Assembly: GCF_030065545.1 (NCBI RefSeq)
Contig: NZ_JASJNC010000005.1
Location: 1 to 64,000, forward strand
Source: Marinicella marina
GTDB lineage: Bacteria; Pseudomonadota; Gammaproteobacteria; Xanthomonadales; Marinicellaceae
Length of the DNA stretch: 64,000 nt
Direction: 5' to 3'
Shown here: one piece after another, positions 45,385 through 55,606 of the stretch
Numbering within the stretch: position 1 is the first letter of the stretch
How the letters are laid out: each line of letters begins with the position of its first letter
Made by a program: the position numbers and the translations under genes
Notes under the pieces: generated by a model
What the model saw: the letters and a program-made list of their open reading frames with translations, nothing else
The model's database searches: none
What the model was told of the DNA's origin: nothing

Positions 45385-46275
45385 ATGTCAGAGAAGATAT
45401 CTATGACTAAATTCATACCATTGATATTTATCATTGTGCTGTTGTTAATAGGTTCCAGGTTTTGGGTCAGCGTACCTGCTGGTCATGTGGCCGTGGCGAC
45501 TTTGTTTGGAGAAGTTCAGACGGTCACTTATAAGGAAGGTTTGAACATTCCTGTGAATCCTTTGTTGAAGTTTCACCTGTTCGATGTGCGGGAAAAAACC
45601 CACAAAGAAACCGCTCAGGTGCCTTCACAAGATCAGTTACAAACCAAAATCGATGTTTCAGTTCAGTACCGTTTGAATGGTGATATGGCCAATAACATAT
45701 TGAAAGACACCGGTAACATCGACAGTATGATTACCGTGCAGTTGGTGCCCAAGTTGCGTTCCTTGTTGCGTGAACAAGGTAAGTCAATCAAACGTGCTGA
45801 AGACTTTTTTCTAGAAGAAACCCAAGAACAACTGCAAACTGGCTTGACTGTCGGACTGTCTGAATATTTGGAGCCTAAGGGTATTAATGTTTCGGCTGTT
45901 TTGATTCGCGATATATCCTTGCCACCATTCATTACCCGCGCGATTGAGGCGAAGAAAGAGCGTGAACAAGAAGTTGAAAAACAAAAAGCTGAATTAGAGC
46001 GCTACAAGACCGAACAACAACAGCTCATTGCCCAAGCAGAAGCACAAAAGCAAGCAGCGGCTCAACAAGCAGAAAAACGCCGTTTATTGGCTGACGCTCA
46101 GGCTTATGAAATTGAGAAGATCAATGAAGCCATTGGTAGTAACCCCAACTATGTCAAACTACAAGCACTGGAAGCTTTGAAGAGTATTTCAAAGGATCCG
46201 GCTTCAAAAATCTATTTCATTGACAGTGATTCGCCACAACCCTTGCCACTGATGCACATGTCAGAGGATAAATAA
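45385..46275 (+). CDS. SPFH/prohibitin-like membrane protein
   Basis: 296 residues from ATG 45385, with GAGGAG seven bases upstream. One N-terminal hydrophobic segment (about 8-26) is followed by a band-7 domain beginning WVSVPAGHVAVATLFGEVQ and an alpha-helical coiled coil rich in Glu, Gln, Lys and Ala (about 190-245). The C-terminal part contains YVKLQALEALKSIS. It is nearest to HflC/prohibitin, but there is no hflK partner, and the ends differ. SPFH proteins form oligomeric rings at membranes and guard proteases or lipid domains. A strong hairpin follows the gene. Confidence 0.9.
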   Translation: MSEKISMTKFIPLIFIIVLLLIGSRFWVSVPAGHVAVATLFGEVQTVTYKEGLNIPVNPLLKFHLFDVREKTHKETAQVPSQDQLQTKIDVSVQYRLNGDMANNILKDTGNIDSMITVQLVPKLRSLLREQGKSIKRAEDFFLEETQEQLQTGLTVGLSEYLEPKGINVSAVLIRDISLPPFITRAIEAKKEREQEVEKQKAELERYKTEQQQLIAQAEAQKQAAAQQAEKRRLLADAQAYEIEKINEAIGSNPNYVKLQALEALKSISKDPASKIYFIDSDSPQPLPLMHMSEDK

Positions 46276-46287
46276 AAACCACTCCAT

Positions 46288-46312
46288 CAGCGGGCAATGA
46301 CCTTGCCCGCTG
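46288..46312 (+). other. Perfect 10-bp stem-loop between SPFH and PH-domain genes
   Basis: CAGCGGGCAA (46288-46297) pairs perfectly with TTGCCCGCTG (46303-46312) around TGACC. There is no T run after it, so it may be an inefficient terminator or an RNA 3'-end protector rather than a full stop. Confidence 0.5.
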
Positions 46313-46331
46313 CTTATACAGAATACATGCC

Positions 46332-46811
46332 ATGCAAACATTTGAATCCAAAGCTTTGGAACAGGATTACCTTAAGATTGTTCGTTTCAGCTGGTTATTG
46401 ACCACGCTATTGATGGCCTCTGGTCCAACCATTTTATTCAGTGCCATCTTCGAGTTGAAATGGTACTTCAGTGTTATAACTTATCTGGCCAGTTATTTAC
46501 TGCTGTATGGATTGATTCATTGGTACACCATTCACTGGTTCAAGGCATATCGTTATAGTTTGAATGAGGCGGGATTAAAAATTCATAAAGGGGTGTTTTG
46601 GCAACAGCAAAACATGGTGCCACGCAACCGCGTACAACATGTTGACATCACCACTGGACCGCTTGAACGGCGCTATGATTTGGGTAAATTAGTGGTACAC
46701 ACAGCTGGCACCCGCAATGCCACCATAACCCTTCCTGGCTTAATGCATCAGCATGCCGCAGACCTGCGCCAAGAGTTAATCAACACCAACTCTTCAGAAG
46801 ATACGGTTTGA
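46332..46811 (+). CDS. Bacterial PH-domain membrane protein, YdbS type
   Basis: 159 residues. Two hydrophobic segments (about 22-75) precede a bPH2 domain with the family hallmark YSLNEAGLKIHKGVFWQQQNMVPRNRVQHVDITTGPLERRYDLG. Function is not known in detail; YdbS/YdbT-type proteins are inner-membrane PH-domain proteins that occur as neighbours. The next gene starts three bases after its stop, so coupling is likely. Confidence 0.9.
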   Translation: MQTFESKALEQDYLKIVRFSWLLTTLLMASGPTILFSAIFELKWYFSVITYLASYLLLYGLIHWYTIHWFKAYRYSLNEAGLKIHKGVFWQQQNMVPRNRVQHVDITTGPLERRYDLGKLVVHTAGTRNATITLPGLMHQHAADLRQELINTNSSEDTV

Positions 46812-46813
46812 GC

Positions 46814-48301
46814 ATGGACCTGAAAACTGCAGGGTATCGGTTACATAATGTATCACCTTTGTTCTTATTCATAGAGGCGATTAAGAAAAGTGTGCTACCT
46901 TTGTTGATTGGCATCGTTGGTACCAGTGGTGATAAACAAGATTTTATCATCATAGCCATAGCGGCTTTTGCTTCGGTTGTTACCATTATTCAGTTTTGGT
47001 TTTATCACTATTGGTTAGAAGATGATCGCTTGGTGGTGAAAGAGGGTATTTTATTCAAATCCCTGAGACAAGTGCCTTACGAGCGCATCCAAAACGTCAA
47101 TGTTGAGAAGAATGTGTTACACCGGTTGTTGAACGTAGCAACCTTACAAATAGAGTCTGCCTCAGGAGTCAAGCCAGAAGCGGTCATCAGGGTTATTTCA
47201 AATGACCAGGTCTCCTATATCCAACGCATCATTAAGCAGCGTGGCCAGGTGCCAGTTGAAGGTGTTGAGGATGAATCAGCACTGGAAGAAGAACTTGATT
47301 CTGACCCATCTGTTTTGTACCAAATGAACAACCAAGATGTGACCACTTATGGCTTTATATCGCACAAAGCCTTGGTGCCGATTGGGATTGTGGGTTCTAT
47401 TTTGTCGCAGAATGACTTCTATCGCGCAAAATTCATTAATTTCATGCAAAAATTTGTTGGTGACTTGCACGTTGAGCGGTGGGAGTTGGCCCAATGGGTG
47501 ATATACAGTTTGGGTTTTTCATTGTTGATGTTGGTGACCATTTGGCTGTCCTCGATTGCATTGGCCTTTTTAAAACTTTACCAATTCAAATTATCACATG
47601 TTGATAAAAACTTGAATGCAGAGATGGGTTTGTTAACCAAAATCACGGCCAACATTCCAGTTAAACGCATCCAGCTGATAAAAATCAAGCATTCCCCTTT
47701 GCATCGGTATTTCAAACGCGTCAGCATCAAAATGGAAACGGCAGGCGGCGTCACGGAACAAAGTGGCATTCTGATGAACTGGATTGCTCCGTTGATTTCA
47801 CGATCCAAAGCACAAAACTTGGTCAGTCAAATTCAACCAGAAGTTGATTGGAATGACATTAATTGGCAACCATTAGAGGCGCGCGCTTGGAAGCGGGTGT
47901 TCAAAAGGGTGATGTTTTTTCTGTTACTGGCCACCACACCCTTGATTTATTTTTATCACCAATGGGGGTTGTTATTGTTGCTGTTAACCCCGTTGGTTTA
48001 TATTTATGCCAAAGCCTATGTGAATAAAGCAGGCTATGCCATCAATGCGGAAATCATTGCTTATCGCCATGGCGTCATGTTCCATACGCTGAGTGTGGTT
48101 AAAACCGCTAAGATTCAAAACATATCATACATGCAAACACCTTTTGATCGCCGCAATGGCATGGCCAGGTTCACTGTGGATACGGCAGGTTCAAACCCTG
48201 TGGTACAAGACATCAACGTACACTACCTTGATACAGCGAAAGTTAAGGCTTTGATGGGCGAGTTATCAGAACGTGTCAGTCGGGCTAAATTTGTCTGGTA
48301 G
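46814..48301 (+). CDS. Bacterial PH-domain membrane protein, YdbT type
   Basis: 495 residues from ATG 46814 (an in-frame TTG at 46808 overlaps the previous gene). Three bPH2 domains alternate with hydrophobic pairs: DDRLVVKEGILFKSLRQVPYERIQNV, then LNAEMGLLTKITANIPVKRIQLIKI, and a third with IAYRHGVMFHTLSVVKTAKIQNI. This is the YdbT layout. It is the second gene of the YdbS/YdbT pair. It converges with algC over a 99-base spacer carrying two stems. Confidence 0.9.
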   Translation: MDLKTAGYRLHNVSPLFLFIEAIKKSVLPLLIGIVGTSGDKQDFIIIAIAAFASVVTIIQFWFYHYWLEDDRLVVKEGILFKSLRQVPYERIQNVNVEKNVLHRLLNVATLQIESASGVKPEAVIRVISNDQVSYIQRIIKQRGQVPVEGVEDESALEEELDSDPSVLYQMNNQDVTTYGFISHKALVPIGIVGSILSQNDFYRAKFINFMQKFVGDLHVERWELAQWVIYSLGFSLLMLVTIWLSSIALAFLKLYQFKLSHVDKNLNAEMGLLTKITANIPVKRIQLIKIKHSPLHRYFKRVSIKMETAGGVTEQSGILMNWIAPLISRSKAQNLVSQIQPEVDWNDINWQPLEARAWKRVFKRVMFFLLLATTPLIYFYHQWGLLLLLLTPLVYIYAKAYVNKAGYAINAEIIAYRHGVMFHTLSVVKTAKIQNISYMQTPFDRRNGMARFTVDTAGSNPVVQDINVHYLDTAKVKALMGELSERVSRAKFVW

Positions 48302-48307
48302 CCATTG

Positions 48308-48371
48308 AGAACCCAATCGACTGGGCTTGATTGAGTTCTTGGTATCCAGCAGAGGTTATATTCTGCTGGAT
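48308..48371. other. Two inverted repeats in a convergent spacer
   Basis: AGAACCCAATC (48308-48318) faces GATTGAGTTCT (48329-48339), with one mismatch. ATCCAGCAGA (48344-48353) faces TCTGCTGGAT (48362-48371) perfectly. No T-run follows either. They may act together as transcript ends between the YdbT-type gene and algC. Confidence 0.45.
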
Positions 48372-48400
48372 GTGGAATTTATCGGTGATTGAGGATGGTT

Positions 48401-50809
48401 TTAAAAAGGTAAATCTAAATTTTCATCGACCGCCAGTAACTGGGTTCTGAATTCTTCTTGGATGCGCTCCAATGTCTCTTCATTATCAGCATCAAACCTG
48501 ATGACCAAACAGGGTGTGGTGTTAGAACATCGAACCAAGCCCCAGCCTTGTGCAAAATCAGCACGAATACCATCTATGGTAGTGATTTTGGCATCAGGAA
48601 AGGTCGCTTTATCGACAAAATCTTCCATGAACTTATAATGCTCACCTTCTTTCATGTGAACTTTGAGTTCTGGTGTGTTGACACTGTTGGGCAGGGTTAA
48701 GAATACTTCTTCTGGTGTATCTTCCTCTTGATCAAGTATCTCTAATAATCTGGCAGCGGCATAGATGCCATCATCAAAACCAAACCAACGTTCATTGAAG
48801 AAAAAGTGACCGCTCATTTCACCGGCCAAAGCGGCATTGGTCTCTTTTAACTTGGCTTTCATGAACGAGTGTCCTGTTTTCCACATGATGGGCATACCGC
48901 CATGTTTGACGATAGACTTAGGTAGGTGGCCAGTACACTTAACATCAAAAATAATGCTGGAGCCGGGTTGGCGACTCAATACATCTTTGGCAAACAACAT
49001 CAACAACCTGTCGGGGTTGATGATTTCACCAGTTTTAGTAACCACACCCAGCCGATCACCGTCACCATCAAAAGCGATACCGATATCAGCATCTACCGAT
49101 TTCAGTGTGCTGATTAAATCCTGTAGGTTTTCTGGTACACTTGGGTCTGGGTGATGATTAGGAAAGGTGCCATCCACTTCACAATGCAATGGAATGACAT
49201 TACAGCCGATTTCTTCTAATACTTCTGGACCAATTATGCCGGGTATGCCGTTGCCACAATCAACCACCACAGTGGGTTCATTCTCTAGTTGAATCTCAGA
49301 GCTGATGTAGTCAATGTAATCATCGGCGATATCCAGCTCTTGCACTGTGCCTTCACCATTGATGAGGTCTCCGCTAGCAATCATGTCGTATAAATTGGTG
49401 ATGAGCTTACCCGCTAAAGTTTCACCATCAAGCATGATCTTTAAGCCGTTGTAATTGGCTGGGTTGTGGCTGCCAGTCAACATCACCCCTGAACCAGTTT
49501 CCAGGTGATGGGTAGAAAAGTAGAGTACCCCAGTAGGTACGGCACCGATATTGATCACATCACAACCACTTTTACTGATGCCTTTGATCAGCGCTTCCAA
49601 TAAGCTTGGCCCCGAAATGCGACCATCTCTGGCTACCACAATGGACTTCCTGCCTCTGTTGAGGTTTTCAGAACCAATGGCATGACCGATTTTCTCAACT
49701 GCATCGGTGGTTAAAGTCTCGTCAACTATGCCCCTTATATCATAGGCTTTGAAGATTGATTTATCAGGTAAGGCATCTTTGTCTACCAGTTGTGAAGCTT
49801 TTTTACCGCCAGTCTCTGCAGACTGATTATCAGTGATTTGTGGTGCTTTGTCTGATTTTTGTACATTGGATGAATGCACATAAACATGCTCTTCTTCTTT
49901 TAAGCTCTTGGCATGTTTCAATTCTTCAATTCTTTGTTGTCTTTTGATGTAAGTCAGTACAGTCAAAATCAAACCTGCCAGAAAGGCCACCGCACTGCTA
50001 AAGAAACTTAACTTGAACAACCCTGAATAAGAATTCTCTACGGCATAATTGACATAGAAGTTTGAATTAGGTACACGAGTTTGTTGGTTGCTTTTGGTCG
50101 AGTTGGGATCTAATGTGCCCCACTTTTGTAAGACCACATTGCTCCATGTGCCTGATTTTTGCACCAATGTTAATTCACTGTTGTCAAACTCTAAATACTG
50201 TGGTTTAACAATCACATCAACGGGGTAACTGACCACCACGTAAGCGGTCTCGGGTTTTTGTATGTAAACGTAATTAAGGTATTGGTCATCTTGACCATAA
50301 AGGTGAATTTCAGGTAATTGCTCTTGTTGTGTTTCACTGGTGAGTTTGAGCATGTCAAGGGTGGCGAAATTGATGCCGGGAAATGCTGTTTCTGGAACTA
50401 TTTTATCGACTGGCTCAGTGACACGAACCACGCGAAGGGTGTTGGGAACCTGACTCTCGATTAACTCAACAATGTTGTTTGCATCTGGGTTAGCGGCAAC
50501 TATTTCACCCGCCAGTGCACCGACTTCTTGAGTCCGCTGTTCGACCGACCGAGCCAACTCCTCGCTTTGCTGTTTCAAGTCAGACAACGCATAAGATTCC
50601 ATGATGTTGTTTTTCAGAATATAACCGAACAGCAAAGTGGCGAGCGTTGAAAACACAAAAAGTGGCGTCCACAACATTTCATCACCCAGTTTGAACTGGT
50701 CTTTTTTGGCTTTTTCAGCCGCCTCTTTTTGATTATTTTCCTCAGATGGCTTTTCATCTTTGGAAGTTTTCTTGTTATTTATTTTGTTTAATAATTCTTT
50801 AAAATCCAT
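48401..50809 (-). CDS. algC: Phosphomannomutase/phosphoglucomutase with N-terminal membrane-anchored domain
   Basis: 802 residues. Residues 351-802 are a complete AlgC-type enzyme: the phosphoserine loop TGSHNPANYNG with Ser447, the metal loop DGDGDR at 581-586 and the sugar-binding GEMSGHFFF at 663. It interconverts hexose 1- and 6-phosphates for surface polysaccharide. Residues 1-350 are an extra part: a charged cytosolic start, one membrane segment (47-65), an extracytoplasmic domain (about 70-265), a second membrane segment (267-288) and a charged linker. The layout is like a sensor module. Long forms are known in Pseudomonas and Xanthomonas relatives. The start overlaps the dut stop (TAATG). 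Confidence 0.92.
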   Translation of the reverse strand: MDFKELLNKINNKKTSKDEKPSEENNQKEAAEKAKKDQFKLGDEMLWTPLFVFSTLATLLFGYILKNNIMESYALSDLKQQSEELARSVEQRTQEVGALAGEIVAANPDANNIVELIESQVPNTLRVVRVTEPVDKIVPETAFPGINFATLDMLKLTSETQQEQLPEIHLYGQDDQYLNYVYIQKPETAYVVVSYPVDVIVKPQYLEFDNSELTLVQKSGTWSNVVLQKWGTLDPNSTKSNQQTRVPNSNFYVNYAVENSYSGLFKLSFFSSAVAFLAGLILTVLTYIKRQQRIEELKHAKSLKEEEHVYVHSSNVQKSDKAPQITDNQSAETGGKKASQLVDKDALPDKSIFKAYDIRGIVDETLTTDAVEKIGHAIGSENLNRGRKSIVVARDGRISGPSLLEALIKGISKSGCDVINIGAVPTGVLYFSTHHLETGSGVMLTGSHNPANYNGLKIMLDGETLAGKLITNLYDMIASGDLINGEGTVQELDIADDYIDYISSEIQLENEPTVVVDCGNGIPGIIGPEVLEEIGCNVIPLHCEVDGTFPNHHPDPSVPENLQDLISTLKSVDADIGIAFDGDGDRLGVVTKTGEIINPDRLLMLFAKDVLSRQPGSSIIFDVKCTGHLPKSIVKHGGMPIMWKTGHSFMKAKLKETNAALAGEMSGHFFFNERWFGFDDGIYAAARLLEILDQEEDTPEEVFLTLPNSVNTPELKVHMKEGEHYKFMEDFVDKATFPDAKITTIDGIRADFAQGWGLVRCSNTTPCLVIRFDADNEETLERIQEEFRTQLLAVDENLDLPF

Positions 50810-51264
50810 TATTTAATTCCGGTGTGTCCAAAACCACCTTCGCCGCGATCTGAAACATTAAAATCCTCCACCAAATTATAAGACACTTGAGTCACTGGAA
50901 CAAAAACCAGTTGTGCCAATCTGGCACCACGTTCCATGGTGAAGGGATGCGGTGAGCGATTCCAACACGAAACATAAAGTTGTCCTTGGTAATCTGAGTC
51001 AATTAGACCCACTAAATTACCCAATACTATACCATGTTTATGCCCCATCCCGGAACGCGGTAGAATCACAGCTGCCAACTGAGGGTCTTTGATGTGTATG
51101 GCAATGCCTGTTGGAATCAGTTCCGTAGCGCCTGATTGAATCACTGAATCTGAACTCAGGTTGGCCCTTAGGTCCATGCCAGCAGCACCACCAGTGCCGT
51201 ACTCAGGCAAACCAAACTCAGCCACAAAAGCAGCATCCATAATTTTTAAGTCAATTGATTTCAT
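50809..51264 (-). CDS. dut: Deoxyuridine 5'-triphosphate nucleotidohydrolase
   Basis: 151 residues. The five dUTPase motifs are visible: [45 protein letters not shown] and [10 protein letters not shown] at the C-terminus. It hydrolyses dUTP to dUMP, keeping uracil out of DNA. dut next to algC recalls the coaBC-dut-algC order of pseudomonads; coaBC is not upstream here, where radC diverges instead. Confidence 0.97.
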   Translation of the reverse strand: MKSIDLKIMDAAFVAEFGLPEYGTGGAAGMDLRANLSSDSVIQSGATELIPTGIAIHIKDPQLAAVILPRSGMGHKHGIVLGNLVGLIDSDYQGQLYVSCWNRSPHPFTMERGARLAQLVFVPVTQVSYNLVEDFNVSDRGEGGFGHTGIK

Positions 51265-51411
51265 CTGGCCCCAATCTTTTTTAATGGTAAATTTTAAACC
51301 AGCTTAATTAAAATCTCCAATGTTATGCTTTCCTACATCAAAGTAGGAATTATTTGATGGTCTCAGTGCGAATGAATTATCTAGAATAACCATTATTTGT
51401 CACATATATTA

Positions 51412-52083
51412 ATGAATTTTTTAGTTGATAAACACACCATGCCAAGAGAGAAACTCGTAGAACTGGGTGCTGAGGCCCTATCAGATGCGGAATTGTTGGC
51501 TATTTTTCTGCGGGTTGGTGTTCGCGGTAAAAGCGCTATTGAGTTAGCAGCTGAGATGCTGACTCACTTTGGCAGTGTGTCAGAAATTCTTAAAGCTGAG
51601 TTACATGATTTTTCTGAACTCAAAGGATTGGGCTTGGCCAAATATGCACAATTACAAGCTGCCAGTGAGTTGGTCAAACGCACCATCAACCAGGGCTTCG
51701 ATGGCCAAACATGTTTCAGTGAACCTGAGGTGGTAGATCGGTTTTTAAGGGCTAACTTTGTTTGTAAAGGGCACGAGAGTTTTGCTGCATTGTTCCTTAA
51801 CAGTAAAAATCATTTGTTAAAATTCGAGTTTTTATTCAATGGCAGCATCAACTCAGCCCAAGTATATCCCAGAACAGTGGCTCAGTATTGTTTGCGTTAC
51901 AACGCAGCAGCCGTTATTTTTGCTCACAACCACCCTTCAGGTGATACCACACCCAGCGCTTCAGACATTAATTTAACCCAACAACTTAAAACAACCTTGG
52001 CACTGATAGATGTCAAAGTTTTGGATCATTTCGTGGTCGGTCACAACCAAACCTTTTCGATGGCAGTCAATCAAATGATATGA
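51412..52083 (+). CDS. radC: RadC-like JAB/MPN domain protein (UPF0758)
   Basis: 223 residues from ATG 51412. A helix-hairpin-helix-like start (PREKLVELGAEALSDAELLAIFLRVG) is followed by a JAB metallo-domain with HNHPSGDTTPSASD, the metal-binding H-x-H...D motif. Despite the name, a DNA repair role is disputed. In Escherichia coli it often lies near coaBC/dut; here it is divergent from dut with 147 bases between. Confidence 0.95.
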   Translation: MNFLVDKHTMPREKLVELGAEALSDAELLAIFLRVGVRGKSAIELAAEMLTHFGSVSEILKAELHDFSELKGLGLAKYAQLQAASELVKRTINQGFDGQTCFSEPEVVDRFLRANFVCKGHESFAALFLNSKNHLLKFEFLFNGSINSAQVYPRTVAQYCLRYNAAAVIFAHNHPSGDTTPSASDINLTQQLKTTLALIDVKVLDHFVVGHNQTFSMAVNQMI

Positions 52084-52135
52084 ATTAAGGTGATTATTTG
52101 ATATGCTATGAGTCAATGAATCATTAACACGATGG

Positions 52136-52678
52136 ATGTTTTTTCAAAATAGATTAAATCCAGTTGCCCGGGCTGAAAAATACATAGAAAAAGGTAATTA
52201 TAAAAAAGCCATGAAGATTTTGGCTTCTACCTTTAAAAAATACCCCAATAGCCTTGATTTAGCTCGGTTGCGTTTCGAGTACGGGAAATACATCCCCTTC
52301 GACGACTACCACCATCAAGCAGCCATAGATTATTTCACGTTACAGATGCAATTTGATGTTTCCGGTGAGAAAATTCACAGTGATTTCGTCAAATACATGA
52401 CGACTACCCAAGGGCGTATTCAACTAGATGATGAAACTTTGGTCAAACTTTCTGTGGTTTTTGCGGCCAATGGCTTTGAAAACAATGCCGTTTACATCAT
52501 CAATTCAATGATCAGAAAAGAATGTGAATTACCTGGGTTTGTCGATGCTTTGGTGGCCATCATAAATTACCTTGAAGAGAAGGGCGCTGATAAGAAAACT
52601 GCCAGCTATAAAAATTACCTAAAATGGCACTACCCCGACCATGAAATGACCGAGTACATTTTAAGTAAAAAAAGTTAA
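52136..52678 (+). CDS. TPR-like protein of unknown function
   Basis: 180 residues, no signal peptide or membrane segment. The first third (AEKYIEKGNYKKAMKILAST then FKKYPNSLDLARLRFEYGKY) looks like tetratricopeptide helices; the rest is helical and not recognised. It follows radC by 52 bases and may share its transcript. A short stem lies after it. Confidence 0.65.
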   Translation: MFFQNRLNPVARAEKYIEKGNYKKAMKILASTFKKYPNSLDLARLRFEYGKYIPFDDYHHQAAIDYFTLQMQFDVSGEKIHSDFVKYMTTTQGRIQLDDETLVKLSVVFAANGFENNAVYIINSMIRKECELPGFVDALVAIINYLEEKGADKKTASYKNYLKWHYPDHEMTEYILSKKS

Positions 52679-52707
52679 ACCCATCTCATCCTATAGCACT
52701 GTCAATA

Positions 52708-52727
52708 AGCCTTAATTCAAGGCTGTT
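52708..52727. terminator. Weak stem between TPR-like gene and dxs
   Basis: AGCCTT (52708-52713) pairs with AAGGCT (52719-52724) around AATTC, with short T stretches on both sides. It may end both convergent genes, but the stem is short. Confidence 0.35.
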
Positions 52728-52810
52728 TCAATCTATTCTGATCAAGCAACATCAACCCATTGGTTAACAAACTGCTAGCAATCAAGACACAGAATTGTTC
52801 GGTTGGTTAT

Positions 52811-54697
52811 TTAGATTGAATACACTTTGCTGTTGGTTTTTTGGCCAATGAATGACTTGATTCGTTTTAGCATCTGCTCAACATCCAGCCCAGCTTCTTG
52901 TAACAACTCCTCACGCGTGCCGTGATCCTGGAAGCTGTCAGGCAGGCCCAGGTTAAGCACTGAAGCTGTGATATTCATTTCATGCAAAGCTTCATTCACA
53001 GCGCTGCCTGCGCCACCCTGAATGACATTGTCCTCGATGGTCACAATGTGATTATGGGTACGTGCTAATTTTTCAATCATTGATTTGTCAAGCGGTTTGA
53101 TAAAACGCATATTGACCAAACTGGCATCTAATTCTTGTGCCACGGCCCGTGCTTCAGTTAACAAGGCACCAAAACTCAGTATTGCAACATTTTTATCGCC
53201 CTTTCTGACTTGGTCCGCCTTGCCAATCGGTAAGGTTTGCATTTTTGGTAGGATTGCAGCACCTGGCCCTTTGCCTCTCGGATATCGAACAGCTGCGGGC
53301 CCATTGTGTTGGTGGCCAGTATAGAGCATTTGGCGACATTCATTTTCGTCAGAAGGAGCCATCAATACCATGTTTGGCACGCAGCGCAAGTATGAAATGT
53401 CTAAGTTACCGGCGTGGGTGGCACCATCAGGGCCCACAACACCACTGCGGTCAATGGCAAAAAGTACGTTTAAATTTTGTATGGCTACATCGTGAACCAG
53501 TTGGTCATAGGCGCGTTGTAAAAATGTTGAGTAAATAGCAACCACCGGTTTAATGCCTTCACATGCCATGCCGGCAGCCAGGGTCACCGCATGCTGTTCA
53601 GCAATGCCCACATCAAAATACCTTTTGGGGAACAGTTGTGAAAATTCAACCAAACCAGAACCTTCGCGCATGGCTGGGGTGATGGCTACCAGTTGATTAT
53701 CGATGCGAGCCATGTCACACAGCCATTGACCGAAAACTTCAGTGTAGGTTGGTGTGGAGGGTTTGGCTTTGTTTTGGATGCCTTCGGCAGGATTAAATTT
53801 TCCGACTGCATGGTACTTAATCGGATCTTCTTCTGCGGGCTTGTAGCCTTTGCCTTTCTTAGTGATGATATGTAAAAGTTTGGGGCCTTTGATTTCTTTG
53901 GCCACTTCGAGTTTCTCTACCAGCTGGCCTACATCGTGACCATCTATCGGTCCCAAATGATGAAAGCCCAATTCTTCAAACAGGGTATTAGGTACAAACA
54001 TGCCTTTGGTGTGCTCCTCCCATCTGGACATGAACTTCCATAACCAGGAGCCACGACGCATGATGCGTTTGGATTTTTCACGCATGCGGTTGTAGGTTCT
54101 GCCGCTGACTATTTTTATCAGCATCCTGGATAATGCGCCTACATTGGGTGAAATTGACATTTCGTTTTCATTCAAAACCACCAACATATTGGTGTCCAAT
54201 TCACCGCCGTGATTCAATGCTTCGTATGCCATTCCAGCAGTCATGGCGCCATCGCCAATCACCGCCACCACATCACGTTCTGTGCCTGCAATTTGGCTGC
54301 CTAAAGACATCCCCAGAGCGGCACCGATAGAAGTCGATGAATGTCCTACGCCAAAGGTGTCATATTCGCTCTCAGTGCGTTTGGGGAAGGGGGCCAAACC
54401 GGCTTTTTGTTTGATGGTTGTGAGTTGTTCTTTGCGGCCCGTCAATATTTTATGGGGATAGGCTTGGTGGCCAACGTCCCAAACTATCCTGTCGTGGGGT
54501 GTATTAAAAACGTAGTGCAATGCCACGGTCAGCTCTACAGTACCCAAGCCAGAACCAAAATGGCCGCCGCATTTAGCAATTTCATCGATCAGAAACTCAC
54601 GCACTTCATCGGCGGCTTGAGGTAATTGATTCTTGTTCAATTTTCTTAAATCAGCCGGGATGTTTATGTTATCGAGTAATGGGTATTGTTTATTCAT
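52811..54697 (-). CDS. dxs: 1-deoxy-D-xylulose-5-phosphate synthase
   Basis: 628 residues. It joins pyruvate and glyceraldehyde 3-phosphate, the first step of the MEP isoprenoid route, with thiamine diphosphate. Motifs: [21 protein letters not shown] in shorter form ([18 protein letters not shown]), the ThDP site [31 protein letters not shown], the pyrimidine-side [17 protein letters not shown], and [15 protein letters not shown]. The start lies 21 bases after the gpmA stop, so the two are probably cotranscribed. ispA is not adjacent. Confidence 0.98.
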   Translation of the reverse strand: MNKQYPLLDNINIPADLRKLNKNQLPQAADEVREFLIDEIAKCGGHFGSGLGTVELTVALHYVFNTPHDRIVWDVGHQAYPHKILTGRKEQLTTIKQKAGLAPFPKRTESEYDTFGVGHSSTSIGAALGMSLGSQIAGTERDVVAVIGDGAMTAGMAYEALNHGGELDTNMLVVLNENEMSISPNVGALSRMLIKIVSGRTYNRMREKSKRIMRRGSWLWKFMSRWEEHTKGMFVPNTLFEELGFHHLGPIDGHDVGQLVEKLEVAKEIKGPKLLHIITKKGKGYKPAEEDPIKYHAVGKFNPAEGIQNKAKPSTPTYTEVFGQWLCDMARIDNQLVAITPAMREGSGLVEFSQLFPKRYFDVGIAEQHAVTLAAGMACEGIKPVVAIYSTFLQRAYDQLVHDVAIQNLNVLFAIDRSGVVGPDGATHAGNLDISYLRCVPNMVLMAPSDENECRQMLYTGHQHNGPAAVRYPRGKGPGAAILPKMQTLPIGKADQVRKGDKNVAILSFGALLTEARAVAQELDASLVNMRFIKPLDKSMIEKLARTHNHIVTIEDNVIQGGAGSAVNEALHEMNITASVLNLGLPDSFQDHGTREELLQEAGLDVEQMLKRIKSFIGQKTNSKVYSI

Positions 54698-54718
54698 GGT
54701 TTCAACCGTTTGGGCTTT

Positions 54719-55465
54719 TCAGTGTGCTTTGCCTTGTTTGGCGACAGCCTCCATGGCTGCGTTCAAAGCATCTTGGTCACCCAAGTAGTAGCTTTTGATT
54801 GGTTTTAAATCATCATCTAATTCATACACCAATGGCACACCTGTTGGGATATTAAGTTTTAATATTTCTTCTTCAGATACATCATCCAAATATTGTACCA
54901 ATGAACGCAGCGAATTGCCGTGAGCAGCAATGATTAATCGCTTACCGGCTTTTAGGTCAGGCACAATGTGTTCATGCCAATAGGGCAACACGCGTTCGAC
55001 AGTGTCTTTTAGGCACTCACCCAGTGGGATTTGACTTTTGTCCAAGTCTTTATAGCGTCTGTCAGATGCAATGTTGCGCTCGTCATTCCAGTCTAGTTTT
55101 GGCGGCGGGGTGGCATAGCTGCGGCGCCAAATGTGTACCTGCTCATCCCCGTATTTAGCTGCGGTTTCGGCTTTGTTCAGGCCTTGGAGGGCACCATAAT
55201 GGCGTTCATTCAAACGCCAGCTGCGTTTAACCGGCAACCAACTCTGGTCCATCACATCAGCAGCGATGTTATATGTCTTGATGGCTCGCTTCAGCACAGA
55301 TGTATAGGCTTGGTCAAACTCAAAGCCAGCATCCATCAATAAACGGCCAGCTGATTCTGCTTGGGCAATGCCATTTTCAGTTAAATCAACATCTTTCCAA
55401 CCAGTAAAACGGTTGGCAAGGTTCCATTCACTCTCGCCGTGTCTGAGCAACACCAATTTAATCAT
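54719..55465 (-). CDS. gpmA: 2,3-bisphosphoglycerate-dependent phosphoglycerate mutase
   Basis: 248 residues. The phosphohistidine motif is [18 protein letters not shown] (His9), followed by [17 protein letters not shown] and the second catalytic segment [15 protein letters not shown]. It interconverts 3- and 2-phosphoglycerate in glycolysis. It is upstream of dxs on the minus strand; both use or deliver central three-carbon metabolites. Confidence 0.97.
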   Translation of the reverse strand: MIKLVLLRHGESEWNLANRFTGWKDVDLTENGIAQAESAGRLLMDAGFEFDQAYTSVLKRAIKTYNIAADVMDQSWLPVKRSWRLNERHYGALQGLNKAETAAKYGDEQVHIWRRSYATPPPKLDWNDERNIASDRRYKDLDKSQIPLGECLKDTVERVLPYWHEHIVPDLKAGKRLIIAAHGNSLRSLVQYLDDVSEEEILKLNIPTGVPLVYELDDDLKPIKSYYLGDQDALNAAMEAVAKQGKAH

Positions 55466-55606
55466 AAGCTTATCAGGTAATAAATACTGTCAATTATACC
55501 ATGCTTGTCTATATTTTCTTACCAGCAAGTCAGAATTATGCGACTGAAAAGCGGTTGTATTGAACCTAGAATGTTATTTTAATTATTCAGTGACAGGGCT
55601 TTGAAT

